64,000 nt of DNA from Sorex araneus (Eukaryota > Chordata > Mammalia > Eulipotyphla > Soricidae), in assembly GCF_027595985.1 (NCBI RefSeq), contig NC_073313.1, positions 111,594,552-111,658,551 of the forward strand, in the 5' to 3' direction. Position numbers and translations under genes: made by a program. The notes under the pieces are model-generated. The model saw nothing but the letters and a program-made list of their open reading frames with translations, searched no databases and was not told where the DNA came from. Positions 33,929 through 44,150 of the stretch are shown one piece after another. Position 1 is the first letter of the stretch; each line of letters opens with the position of its first letter.

Positions 33929-34507
33929 TGTTTGGTCCTTTATCTACTTTGAGCAAACATCTCCCACCCCAAACTATTCCTTCCACCATCATTGACTTAG
34001 CAATCCCTTCTCTATCCCAGCTGCCGTCTCCCCCTTCTCATGAGGCAGGTTTCCAACTGTGGAACAATCTTCCTGGCCCTTGTCTCTACCGTCTTTGGGT
34101 TTTATTCTCATATTATTATATTTTATATTCCACAGGACTGGAGTGACAACACAGTGGATAGGGCGTTTGCCTTGCATGCGGCTGACGCAGGTTTGATTCT
34201 TCCATCCCTCTCAGAAAGCCCGGCAAGCTACAGAGAGTATCCCGCCTACATGGCAGAGCCTGGCAAAATGCCTGTGGTGTATTGATACGCCGAAGACAGT
34301 AACAACAAGTCTCACAATGGAGACGTTACTGGTGCCCACTCGAGCAAATTGATGAATAGTGAGACAACAGTGCTACCGTACTATATTCCACAAATGAGTG
34401 CAATCATTCTATGTCTGTCCCTCTCTGACTCATTTCTCTTAGCATGATCCACTCCATGACCATCCACTTATACTGTAGCTCATGGTGATCAATAAAAAAA
34501 GTTAAAA
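33929..34507 (+). mobile_element. L1 insertion with inverted 5' part, 15-bp TSD
   Basis: TSD AAGAAAATATTAGCA at 33914-33928 and 34508-34522, exact. The right 25 bp are the forward L1 terminus ('catggtgatcaataaaaaaa'), but the remaining body is L1 3' UTR/ORF2 end in reverse ('tttggtcctttatctacttt', 'gagtgcaatcattctatgtc'). This is the structure expected from twin priming. A SINE2 lies inside it. Confidence 0.85.
34135..34381 (+). repeat. SINE2, full length, 11-bp TSD
   Basis: Head 'ggactggagtgacaacacag', 'ggtttgattcttccatccct', 'acaagtctcacaatggagac', tail 'gacaacagtgctaccgtac'. TSD TATATTCCACA at 34124-34134 and 34382-34392, exact. It ends in an 'acagtgctac'-type tail with no A-run, which fits RTE rather than L1 mobilisation. 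Confidence 0.93.
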
Positions 34508-34929
34508 AAGAAAATATTAGCAAACAAGTTTCATCCTGTAACAACATGTTTATTATCTCTTGTACAAGGACTTAATATCTCCAGGGAGATATACAAGAAT
34601 ATTCACACATTTTCTTCTAAGGAAAACTTTTTTTAAGGAAAACTTTTTTTATCAACTTTTGCAAATTATTCATAATAAGCAATACAAAATACATTATTTA
34701 GGGTCTACTATGGGGGCAGGCTTGGATGGTGATTGGGAAAATTTGAAATAATTGTGATGGAAAGATGTAATTGTGATGGGATTGGCGTTGAAAAAATTAA
34801 ATTAAAACAAAAAAATTGGCCGAATTCCGTTCTGTGATTCTCCTAAAATCATCTCCTTTCATGGAAACACTGAATCTGCAGGTAAAATAGAAAAATTTCC
34901 TCTAAAGAAATCCATAAATTAGCTGGATG

Positions 34930-35340
34930 ATTTTTTTCAATTGAATCACTGTGAGATACAGTTACAAAGTTTTCCTGATTGAGTTTCAGTCATACAATGA
35001 CCGAACACCCATCCCTAGACTGGTGTATATTTTCTATCACCAATATCCCCAGTATCCCTCCCATCACCCCTACCCCCGAGCACTCCCTGCATTTATGGGA
35101 AGAACTTTATTTCTTATTCTCTCACTACTTTGGGGCATTATGGTTTGCCATACAGATAATGAGAGGCCATCATATTTGGTGTTTTTTCTACTTTCAGCAC
35201 CAACTCCCATCCCAAGTGATCCCTCCAACCATTATTGACTTATTGATCCCTTCTCTATGTGGCAGGCTACTAATCAAGGAACAATCCTCCTGGCCCTTGT
35301 ATCTACTGGCCTTGAATGTTTTACACATCAATAATTCCTA
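34930..35340 (-). mobile_element. L1 3' UTR fragment
   Basis: Antisense L1 terminus ('caattgaatcactgtgagat'), then 'agtcatacaatgaccgaaca' and 'catacagataatgagaggcc'. It is the same L1 subfamily as 49918-51445. The 175-aa frame over it is chance. Confidence 0.8.
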
Positions 35341-35795
35341 CATATACCAGAAAATTGTAGAAAAGGATGAGACATATCTCACTCTAAAAGATACCCAAAG
35401 CATAGAGGTCTACAAGTGTGAGAAGTATCATGTTCCGAAGCTTCTCCATGAGAAGAAAAAGATTTTAATCTCACATTTAATACCCAACTTTAAGACTTTT
35501 GTATGATCTATGAATCTATGAAACACCTAGTTCTGAAATGCAGCAAGACTGTATACATGATACTCATAAGACTGAAATAGTTACTGAACCCATGCTTCAC
35601 CTTTTGCCAATTATGGGAAATATTTAAGAGCTAATATTTGATATGAGAAAAAAAACTTTATTCATGGGCTGGCACCTAAGAACACTGTAAATTCATGTCT
35701 TTAAATTCAACTTTTTTACAGGCCCACAGGAACCAGACAACATTTTTCACTTAACAATTTTACTTGAGGCCCAGTAATTCATAATATCTAGTCAT
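35341..35795. other. No recognisable feature
   Basis: Unassigned AT-rich sequence. Confidence 0.4.
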
Positions 35796-36235
35796 AATAA
35801 ATAAAACCTCAAGAAATGAATCAAAGGATCATACCTCACGATACTAATGGCCATCCACAACAACCCACAGCTAGTGTAATACTAAGTTTTGATAAACTGA
35901 AAGCAACCCTCATGAATAGACTACATTAAGTATTCTGAATTTCTTTAATGCTATCAATATAGTTTTAGAAGTTAATCAACCAAATAAAATAAATGAGAGA
36001 TCCAAATTTGAAAATAAGTTATGGCATCACTATTTGTAGATGACATGATGATATACATAGGAAACTCTAAAGTTTCCTCAAAAGAATCTTTGAGAAACAG
36101 TAAACCAATACAGAAAGGTTGCAAGTTACAAAATCATCACAGAAACTTTTGGCATTTTTGTATAAACATAATGACCTAGAAAGAAAGAAAAAGGTAATCT
36201 TATTCAAAATAGATTTCACAGATACTGAACGGTTA
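35796..36235 (+). mobile_element. Old L1 ORF2 reverse transcriptase fragment
   Basis: Forward, decayed. The catalytic box is still readable as LFVDDMMIYI near 36030-36060 ('ctatttgtagatgacatgat'). Stops flank it. It shows that this L1 reached at least the reverse transcriptase domain. Confidence 0.8.
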
Positions 36236-36239
36236 TCAC

Positions 36240-36570
36240 CTATATCCCTTTACATAATTGTATCATGTATATCCCTTTACATGATAAACTTTCAGTATCA
36301 GTATTACAAGCCATAATGCTCAAAAGCGAAGGCAGAGAGAGACAGAGACAGAAAGAGAGAGACAGAGACAGAGACAGAGACAGAGAGAAAAGTGCCTGTG
36401 ATAGAGGCAGGAAGCAGGTTGTGGAGGCAAGGAAACTGGGAACATTGGTGGTAAGAAAGTTACACTGATGAAGGAACGGGTGCTGAAACATTATATGGCT
36501 AAAGCCCAATCATGAATAACTACTTTGTAACTGTGCATCTCACTGTCTATATTAAAATAATATTAGTATT
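36240..36570 (+). mobile_element. Old L1 3' UTR with (GACAGA)n
   Basis: 'gataaactttcagtatcagt', a purine repeat (GACAGA)n at about 36328-36388, then 'gatgaaggaacgggtgctga' and 'actactttgtaactgtgcat', typical of the L1 terminus. Confidence 0.7.
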
Positions 36571-36642
36571 AAAAGGTACACTTAAGATTTAAAGAAGAGA
36601 GAAAATAAAATGCTTCATTTTTGACTCAGAATAAGGTGCTAT

Positions 36643-36839
36643 GGGCTGGAGCAATAGCACAGTGGGTAGGGCGTTTGCCTTGTACATGGCTTACCCGGTT
36701 CGATCCCCGGTATCCCATATGGTCCCCTGAGCACTGCCAGGAGTAATTTCTGAGTGCAGAGCCAGGAGCAATCCCCGAGCATCACCGGATGTGACCCAAA
36801 AAGCAAAATAAATGAATAAATAAATAAATAAATAAAAGG
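36643..36839 (+). repeat. SINE1, young full-length copy
   Basis: Cleanest SINE1: head 'gggctggagcaatagcacag', box B 'ggttcgatcccc', 'catatggtcccctgagcact', tail 'gtgacccaaaaagcaaaata' then (AAAT)n. TSD ATAAGGTG at 36631-36638 and 36840-36847. Confidence 0.95.
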
Positions 36840-36847
36840 ATAAGGTG

Positions 36848-37240
36848 ACATTTAGCCATTTTATTTGGAGACAGATCTAAGAGAAGAATTATTAAAATTT
36901 ATAAAAGTAAAACATATAACATATATGTAGTTTAAGCAAAATTACATTTATTTATTTCCATCTACAAAATTGCATTATTCTATTGAATGCCCAGTATTCC
37001 AAAAGTACTGAAATGTATGTCCACAGTTTCATTGAAAGTCTGTATTTTGTAACAAATGTTTGATTTTTCATATTTAATTTACTTTTACCAAAATAGGAAA
37101 ATCCTATTTTCCTTAGGATTTTGATTTCCATGAGGTTTAAAATGCATTGATTACCTCAAAACAATATTCAATGGCACATTTGAACAAAATAGGAAATATT
37201 TTAAGATGCAGATAAAACTCAGGTCTTTTAAAATTAAGAA
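36848..37240. other. No recognisable feature
   Basis: AT-rich, unassigned. Confidence 0.45.
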
Positions 37241-37690
37241 GTTTTTTAACAATCCACAGATCCACCAAATTCCCCCGGGTAGGTTGATCTCCAGACTGAA
37301 AGCTTTGTGTTATTTTCACAATGAGTGTGGGCATTCTCCCTTTCCTTCTGGATAAGCCCAGCAGCCATCTTATCCAACTTTTTCAGTCATTTAAATGGGC
37401 CAGTTTCACAAATGAACCATAGCAAGCCACTGAATGACAAATTTTCCCAGGTACGTTGCTTTATAAGCTGAATATCCTGAGACCTTAGAATGGAGGTGGG
37501 CAGATTCTCCTCCCATTTTTCTGTGTTCCTCTTCCATAAAAATGGACCCATCTCTAGAGTTCCTCCATAGCCACAGGCCTCCTCCTAAAAATTTCACAGT
37601 ACAGTAGGTGCATGGAAAATTTGATGGGAAAAATTGCTTAGAAGTCACAAAGGCCAATGACAAAAAATAATAACACAGACAGCTCAACCA
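37241..37690. repeat. Unclassified sequence, partly duplicated at 38786-38935
   Basis: Not a family I recognise. Its first 150 bp (37247-37393, 'ccacagatccaccaaattcc' to 'ccaactttttcagtc') recur inside the RTE1 copy. The remainder, to 'cagctcagtaaatcttcaga', is present once in the window. Confidence 0.6.
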
Positions 37691-37764
37691 GCACCAACCA
37701 GCTCAGTAAATCTTCAGACAATGAGTTTAGTAACTACAAGTGAGATACTGCAATCATCATCGAT

Positions 37765-37972
37765 CAACTTTTATTGATCAATTTGCTGATAATTCTATTT
37801 TCAATTTTGTTGTGTCAAGTAAATGAAGTAAATTTGTTCTTGCCTGATAAGGTGGCAGGTTTGGGTGTTGGGAGAGACATTGGGAGAACTGGTGGAAGAA
37901 ATGCCACGCTGGAAGAGGGATTGGTGTTGGAGCATTGTGTACAGGAAAATACCGTATTATAAACAACTTTGT
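37765..37972 (+). mobile_element. L1 3' end that received the RTE1 insertion
   Basis: Forward L1 terminus ('gaagagggattggtgttgga', 'aacaactttgtaaatcacaa'). It resumes after the insertion at 41379 ('gttataattaaaataatta'), showing that the RTE1 landed in the L1 tail. Confidence 0.8.
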
Positions 37973-37982
37973 AAATCACAAT

Positions 37983-39830
37983 CACTTGTATCACTAGTTA
38001 TCCTGTCCATCTTCGATTTGCTTGAGCGGGCACCAGTAACGTCTCTATTCGTCCCTGTCACATGCTATTGTAGCCCAATGATATCTGCGTGCTTCAGGAA
38101 CAGGAAGAGCCTCAAAAAAGAAGAACAAAGAAGACTAACCATCTCATTGGTGGGCGGCCACACAGTTTTTTGACGTCCCGTGGAACCCAGTCGGTAACAG
38201 CATTAATCTCTGAATCGCATTGCGTGTCCAGCCCATCTGATTTTTTGATGCCTTGGCAAATGAGACAGTATCCCTGATTCTTGACCGTCGATGGAGATTG
38301 GAAATCCGGATTCCTTCTCTCACTTGTGTGAAACATGACACTCCGAGCATAGCTCTTTTGATTCCTCTTTGAGATACACGAACAGAGTTCTCATCCTATT
38401 TTCGTAAGGCCCAGGTCTCTGAGGCGTATATTAGTGCAGGAAGAACAGTGGAGTTGAAAAGATGTGCCCAGAGCCGGAGGTTCTTCGTCCTCTTAACCAC
38501 TTCTTCGATGCTCTTGAAGGTGTTCCATGCTGCTCTCTTCCTCCTGTGCAGTTCTGGTGCCAAGTAGTTCCTCATGTTGAGTTCTTGACCCAGGTACACA
38601 CAGCTGCTGCATTCAGAGAAGTTTGTTCCATTGAGAACAAATAGAATGTCAGGGACTAGTTCGATTTTCACAAACATTGTTTTGGTGAGATTCAGCTGCA
38701 GTCGGACCTTTCTACACTCTCGGTCAAAGTCGGTCAGCATTTGTGCTGCTTGGCTAATGTTTGGCGTTATGAGAACGATGTCATAACAATCCACAGAACA
38801 ATACACAGATCCACCAAATTCCCCCAAGTAGGTTGATCTCCAGACTGAAAACTTTTTTTTTTTCGCAATGAGTATGGGCAGTCTACCCTTCCTTCTGGAT
38901 AAGCCCAGCAGCCATCTTATCCAACTTTTTCAGTCTGCATATCTGCAGAGAAAGGTGCTATTTTTTAGTGAAATAGTGAAGCAGAGGTGGTATAGTTGCC
39001 AATCGTCTATCTTCACTCCCACTGCTTCCTATTCCAGTCATCGCATGATGTTCTCGGGTGGCACTGAAGAGTTTTGGTGAAATGGTATCACCCTGCCGAA
39101 CCCCTCTTTATGTCAATGATCACTTCCTTGTAGAATAGTGAGATCCTGGTGGCGAATCCGTAATACAGCTCACAGAGCATCTTGATGTACTGAGTTGGAA
39201 GGCCCTGGTTTGCTAGGGCTTCATGACTGCTTCAGTCTCAACAAATCAAAGGCTTTCTTTAAATCGATGAACATCAGACAAAGCAGCATCTTGAACTCTC
39301 GAGCAACTTCAATGAGCTTAGTCACTGTGTGGAAATGGTCGATCGTGCTGAATCCTTTTCAGAACCTGGCTTGCTCGCATGGTTGTCTTTCACCTAGTTT
39401 TCTGCCAATTCTATTCGGGATGACTAGAGTGAACAACTTGTAGACTACAGACAACAGGCAGATTGGGCAATAGTTGCTGATGTTGTGGATGTCTCCCTTG
39501 TAGAACAGAATGGTCCTGCTGGTTTTGCATTGGGATGGAAATTTGCATACGGACAGGTAGTGTGTGAAGAGCCGAGCTAGTGTATTGTCAAGTACTGGAG
39601 GCAGATTCTTCAGGTGTTCGGGTCTGACCTTGTCAGGACCGGGTGCTGTATGCATCTTTACTGATGAAATGGCTTGTCGGATTTCAGAAGGGAGGACTTT
39701 GGGGACAGCATATCCATCCTGCGGAATTTGATATGTGGGCAGTTGGACGTGGCTGTTAGAGATCCGAGTAGAAGTTGTGAATAATCCTCTCCATGTTCCA
39801 GGCCGCTTTCTGGACACTTGGGCCAAACCT
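37983..39830 (-). pseudogene. RTE1 reverse transcriptase and 3' end (sense block)
   Basis: The frame at 39826-39359 shows 'QLPTYQIPQDGYAVP', 'TAPGPDKVRPEHLKNLPP' and 'YCPICLLSVVYKLFT', typical RTE fingers and palm. Further down are the DIVLIT part of the catalytic box, 'KTMFVKIELVPD', 'CVYLGQELNMRNYLAPEL' and 'TVLPALIYASETWALRK' (38396-38827). The C-terminus with 'WIPRDVK'-like and 'GRPP' motifs is at 38150-38340. The 3' UTR ends 'ggataactagtgatacaagt' on the minus strand. Indels and stops are frequent, the RR codon at about 39036 is TGA, and a 196-bp insertion splits the catalytic box. Confidence 0.9.
38783..38978. repeat. 196-bp insertion in the RTE1 catalytic box
   Basis: Compared with the copy at 13213-13985, extra sequence lies between 'gagaacgatgtcat' and 'agtgaagcagaggtg'. 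38786-38935 closely matches 37247-37393. No clear TSD is visible, so it may be a templated or duplicative insertion. Confidence 0.8.
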
Positions 39831-40430
39831 CACGCATGAGTGAAACCCCACAGAACCAGGTAATGCAGAACCTTGCGATCATGGACTCCAGGCTCAACAA
39901 GACCCGGAAACAACATCCTCTGTCTGCCTCCTCCAATCTCCAGCACCCAGTCCCAGAGATCAAACCCAGACAACCCATCCTACAGGAGCAAGATAAGTAC
40001 CTCACTGGGAGACCTCCATTACCTCCACTACCCAGCCACAGCCATGCTCCAGGCCACTTTCTAGACCCCGCGGCCGCGAAGCATAAGACAATTAATACCC
40101 ATTTTCCATAATTTTAGCACCATATTTGATGGGCTTCAAATATAGTGTGAACCATGGGAACAACTGTAAGGGCGATTGGAGGCCGCCCTAAAAGCCTCCA
40201 TCCCTCTTAGAGAGCCCTGCAAGCTACCGCGAGTACCTTGCTCACACAGCAGAGCCTATCAAGTTACCGGTGGTGTATTTGATACGCCAAATACAGTAAC
40301 AACAATGGGCCTCATTTGCCTGACCTCGAAAGAGCCCCCAATATGGCAGCATTAAGAAGTATGAGCAAGGAGAGGCTGATAAAATCTCAGGGACAAACTA
40401 GACTGCCAAAATAAAAAAAAAACACTAAAA
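39831..40430 (+). mobile_element. RTE1 5' UTR (in inverted block)
   Basis: Starts 'cctcacgcatgagtgaaacc', includes 'accatatttgatgggcttca' (shared with element X) and 'agagagccctgcaagctacc' to 'ggctgataaaatctcaggga' (shared with SINE2 and the 575-bp derivatives), and ends with an A-run before the first ATG near 40431. No frame of note. This is the Rosetta stone linking the RTE1-related repeats here. Confidence 0.8.
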
Positions 40431-41368
40431 TGATTGTCTGTACTTTTAATGCACGCATTGGAAGCATCCTTCGAGGACCTGATGGTGCAAGCGCAGAAGA
40501 TCAAGTATGACATCATTGGTCTGACCAAACTGAAAAGGCATCAATCACATCATGCCATTTTCGACACTGGAAAAGAACTGTTCCTCAGAACATGCGACAA
40601 CAGAGGCGTTGGTGGTGTTGGTGTCCTTGTCAACATGAACTTGGCCATGAGCATTAATTCATTTCAATGCCTAACAACCCGAATTGGATGATTACGCTTG
40701 AATAGATGTGGCTCACTGCTGGCAGTTTCTATCTTCATCCATTGCCTAAGCACCAACATCCAATTACGATGAAGAAGAAACTGAGAAGTTCTATATGGAG
40801 CTGGAGAAGTTCTATAAAGATCACACCTTTCACAAGATCATTGTTGGTGATTTTAATGCCAAGATAGGATGGAGAAGGTCACCCGAAGACCTCCATATTG
40901 GGTTCCATGGCCTAGAATGAAGCAAACAGGGTGATTGTCTGAGTTCATCATGTCGACCATGACCATCCATGGTAACTCACAGTTCCAGAAGTCCGAATCT
41001 AAATATTGGACATGGGAGTCTCCCAGTGGACAGTTCCACAACGAAATTGACCACATCATATTCAATTGAAGGTTTTGCCTGACCGATGTCACTGTTGTCC
41101 CAAAATTCCAAACAAGATCAGACCATCATCTCCTTCGTGCAAAATTCTACTTCACAGAGCGTGCAAATATGGACTGCAAATTTTAAGTTTAAGAAGAGAA
41201 CTCCCAGAATGACCACCAACTGGGAGCTCTTTGGCAATATTGCGGCAACGTGGGAAGATGCCATCATTGACAACATCGATGAGGAATACGATCAACTGGT
41301 TCAGCACCTTTATGAATGCTCGAAGAATGCTGAGAATGGGAAACCCACAAACAGATGCCTGTCTTTGG
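40431..41368 (+). pseudogene. RTE1 apurinic-type endonuclease domain (inverted block)
   Basis: Starts near ATG 40431 (MIVCTFNAR). An early frameshift leads into 'FEDLMVQAQKIKYDIIGL' (40434-40691 frame). Conserved endonuclease motifs follow in shifting frames: 'VGDFNAKI' (about 40845-40868), 'NEIDHIIFN' (about 41041-41067), 'SDHHLL' (about 41118-41135), then 'DNIDEEYDQLVQHL' before the break. The catalytic glutamate normally in LTE is lysine here (GLTK). Several stops. It would nick target DNA in an intact element. Confidence 0.88.
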
Positions 41369-41394
41369 AAATCACAATGTTATAATTAAAATAA

Positions 41395-41920
41395 TTAAGT
41401 TTTTGCATAAAAAAGAAACAGACTGAAATAAGAAAGATCTTACTTAACGGCAGAAAATATTTATACGCAATACTGAGATAACAGCTCAGTAACCAAATAT
41501 TTATAAAGCACTTACAAAACTCAACCAAAAATACATTAACTCCATCGAGAAAATGGGGAGCCAAGATAAAAATATATTTCCCTAAGGAAGACTTATAGAT
41601 GACCAGTAAATGTATTAAAAAGTGCTCTGTCACTGGTTAGGGAAATGGAAATCAAAACAGCAGTGAACTATCATCTCACACCAGTCAGGCCAACATGTGT
41701 CAAACACACTAGAAACAACCAGTCTTGGATGGAATGTGGTGAAAAATCAACCCTCAATAACTATCACCTAGAATGTTGTGTGGTTCAGCCTCTTTGGAAA
41801 CCAGTATGGATATTTTTTTAAAAGTAAGAATGGAACTCCTAAATAACCTGTCAATTTTACTTCTTGGTATTTATCCCCCCAATACATTAATTTACAAATT
41901 AGGTGAAAATTGGGCCTCTT
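41395..41920 (+). mobile_element. Old L1 ORF2 C-terminal fragment
   Basis: Forward: 'ctcacaccagtcaggccaac', 'gtgtggttcagcctctttgg', 'cttggtatttatcccccc'. Diverged. Confidence 0.7.
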
Positions 41921-41929
41921 CGATCTAGA

Positions 41930-42840
41930 TGCATGTTTTACTCGAGTCTGGGAAATTTTTACTAGTGATTTATTTAATTATTGTTTCTTCATCAAATTTG
42001 CCTTCCAGTTCTTCAGAGACTACAGAGATTCTTACATTGTTCCTCTCTAACTCATCCCTAGTTCTCTAGTGTGCTGTTCCCTTCTTTTCAGACTATTTCC
42101 TAGTCACTGCTCCTTATCTTGGAGTACCTTGATCCTTTTGCTCAGCTGCTATTGTTCTGCTATTCAGAGAATCCACTGAATAGTTTATATCACCTAACAC
42201 GCTCTTTGCTTCTGTCATTTATGATTATAATAGTTTTTTTTTTCATTTTGATTTATCTTTGTTGTGCTTTGCAACTACAGGTTTCTTAAACATCCTTATC
42301 ATGATTTCACTAAAGAAATCTGGTAAAGAAATCTGTCTGATGATTTACTGAGATGGTTGATGTTGATGCTGTTTATATCTTGGTTTATGTTATTTATGTC
42401 ACCAAACACATATCGGTGTGCTTAGGCCAGCATGTCGGGCATTTGCCTTGCATGCAGCTTACCCGGGTTTAATTCCTCTGTTCCTCTTGGAGAGCCCAGC
42501 AAGCTACCAGAGTATCCCGCCCACATGGCAGAGCCTGGCAAGCTACCCATGGCATATTCGATATGCAAAAAACAGTAACAACAAGTCCCACAATGGAGAC
42601 ATTACTGGTGCCTGCTTGAGCAAATTGATGAGCAATGGGATGACAGTGCTACAGTCCTACTATGTGTTTAACCCGTTGGTTTAATCACATTGTTGATGTG
42701 CTAGAGATGGATTTTTGTAGTTAGCTCCCTGGAAAATGCTGAGTGATTAGACTGGAGGTTGGATTTTTTCTTCTCTGCCTATCCTCATGTAATAACAGGA
42801 ATCATAATTGTGAGACTGATATAACTTGTTGAGAAGATCT
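41930..42840 (-). mobile_element. Old L1 ORF1 region, split by SINE2
   Basis: Antisense L1 ORF1 text parallel to 13990-14735 ('tgctcagctgctattgttct', 'ttcagactatttcctagtca'). Interrupted by SINE2 at 42421-42660. Confidence 0.6.
42421..42660 (+). repeat. SINE2, head partly missing
   Basis: 'gggcatttgccttgcatgca', 'ggtttaattcctctgttcct', 'acaagtcccacaatggagac', tail 'gacagtgctacagtcctac'. The first about 20 bp of the head are missing or degraded. Confidence 0.9.
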
Positions 42841-43500
42841 ATTGTTTGTACACATAAGCAGCCTCAGGTTTCAGTACTGTAGTGTGAACCCATAATATGG
42901 TGCAAATTGAGTGTGTAGTCTTCTGGGACACACCTGGTATGGAGGGACTCAGTCTCCCATTCCATGATAGGTCCTGTGATGTCAGCTTGAGGCAAAGAGG
43001 CCTTACCTGGGATAGCAGAGCAGCAAGCAGAAAGTCTATCTTGAGTCTTTTAAATAAAGAAATATGCATATATTTATATCTGTTTGTTTGCAAATATCTT
43101 ATACTTATTGTAAATATAATTTTCCCCATTAAAACCGAACTATCATTCATGACTAACAAACATATAAAAATTAATGGATTCTATTTTTCAATAAATTACT
43201 TCTAGGCAAGTTAATTATTAATGGAAAATTCTTGAGGATAGTAATAAAGTTTTTATATTACCAATACACTGTTACTCTATTACTGATATATTGCATTAGG
43301 ATCATATATTGGTACATATATGTACAGATATGTGTATCATATGTATGTGGGTATATTACATATAGCTATATGTATATATATATAAATCTATATGTGTCAT
43401 ATTCATTCTATTTCTAAGCAGAACTGTGATCCAGGAACTAATATTAGACTATAGTTTCTTTTTTTTTGACTATAGACTTATGAACAATAAGCACTTTTTT
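42841..43500. other. No recognised element; TA-rich at 43360-43385
   Basis: Unassigned sequence with TA/TG-rich stretches near 43300-43390. The 102-106-aa frames on both strands are chance. Confidence 0.45.
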
Positions 43501-43502
43501 CC

Positions 43503-44150
43503 AGGGGCTGCAATAGTACATCACAATAAAAAATAAAAAAAAATAGTACATCAGATAGGGAGCATGTGTTGAACATGGCTTGTTGGGGAACAGTTTTCCC
43601 CAATGTTCCTGGACACACTGCACACCTGGTCTGAGCAGATGTGGAGCACAGGAACGTGGAGAAACACTCTCTGGGGGCAGCTGATGGCTGTTCACTTTAT
43701 TGCCAAATACACACATATTTTTAGAGGGTCTCAGTGTACAAGAAAGTCCAATTACATGAAGTTCAGCATTATTGGTCTATCACCTTTTCTTCTTTGCTTT
43801 GCCCTGGTCCAATCCCAATCAAGGCTAGATGCTGCGGTTAGGATGGCCTGCTAGGCATATGTGACAGTTTTTGTGTCTTTGGCACATGTGACTAGGAGGT
43901 CAAGTGAGTCTCAAGGCTGAACACCCCATGTTGCCACCCTGTTCTTGCCAACTTTGCCCAGACTCCCTTTTGCAAGGCTTCACTTATGGGCCGCTTTGCA
44001 AGGTCAGGTCTTATATGCTCCAGTGTCTGTTACCATGTTCCACAATGGCTGACCCAGATTTGACCACTGGCATACTGTATGGTCTCCCAGCACAGTTAGA
44101 AGTAAGCCCTGAACATTGCCATGTGTGGGCCCCTACCTCCAAAAACAGAA
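43503..44150 (+). repeat. SINE1 split by a solo LTR
   Basis: 5' half 43503-43580 ('aggggctgcaatagtacatc', 'catgtgttgaacatggct'), 3' half 44045-44150 ('gacccagatttgaccactgg', 'actgtatggtctcccagcac', 'ccatgtgtgggcccc'). The halves join correctly when the LTR and one TSD copy are removed. Confidence 0.85.
43581..44044 (-). mobile_element. Solo LTR, family C, exact 6-bp TSD
   Basis: 464 bp from 'tgttggggaacag' to 'catgttccaca'. ATGGCT flanks it at 43575-43580 and 44045-44050, exactly. The antisense polyadenylation signal 'tttatt' is at 43696-43701, so the LTR is on the minus strand. The 6-bp TSD points to ERV2-type integration. It is not related to families A or B. No viral genes. Confidence 0.92.

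Larger units (their letters stand above)
33660..34800 (+). mobile_element. Element X, interrupted by a 5'-inverted L1
   Basis: Forward X copy: 5' 'gccatgatccagagactcac', 'atgaatgggg'-like equivalent near 33880 ('ttgaatggggtgtaaaatag'), interrupted at 33929-34507, then the 3' half ('tcataataagcaatacaaaa', 'gatgggattggcgttgaaa') and an A-rich end near 34795. Confidence 0.7.
37983..41368 (-). mobile_element. RTE1 LINE insertion, nearly complete, 5'-inverted, 10-bp TSD
   Basis: TSD AAATCACAAT at 37973-37982 and 41369-41378 delimits a single 3386-bp insertion. Reading the minus strand: an inverted block (41368-39831) carrying endonuclease and 5' UTR, then a sense block (39830-37983) carrying reverse transcriptase and 3' end. 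This is what twin priming gives: the inverted block begins just after the endonuclease, close to where the sense block starts, and the 5' UTR meets the reverse transcriptase at the internal junction. About 80 codons between the two domains appear lost. It was dead on arrival because of the inversion, and is further decayed. The family is recognised as RTE1_Sar-like. Confidence 0.9.

Noticed and set aside
34979..35506. 175-aa frame, the longest in the window
   Set aside because: Most of it is the antisense of an L1 3' UTR; no recognisable domain.
36643..36720. tRNA gene suggested by box A/B-like motifs
   Set aside because: It is the tRNA-derived head of a SINE; the cloverleaf is not complete and the unit carries a SINE body, A-tail and TSD.
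37983..41368. Nematode contamination of the assembly as the source of the RTE
   Set aside because: The insertion has a TSD within an L1 tail and lies among mammalian repeats; two more fragments lie in the same context.
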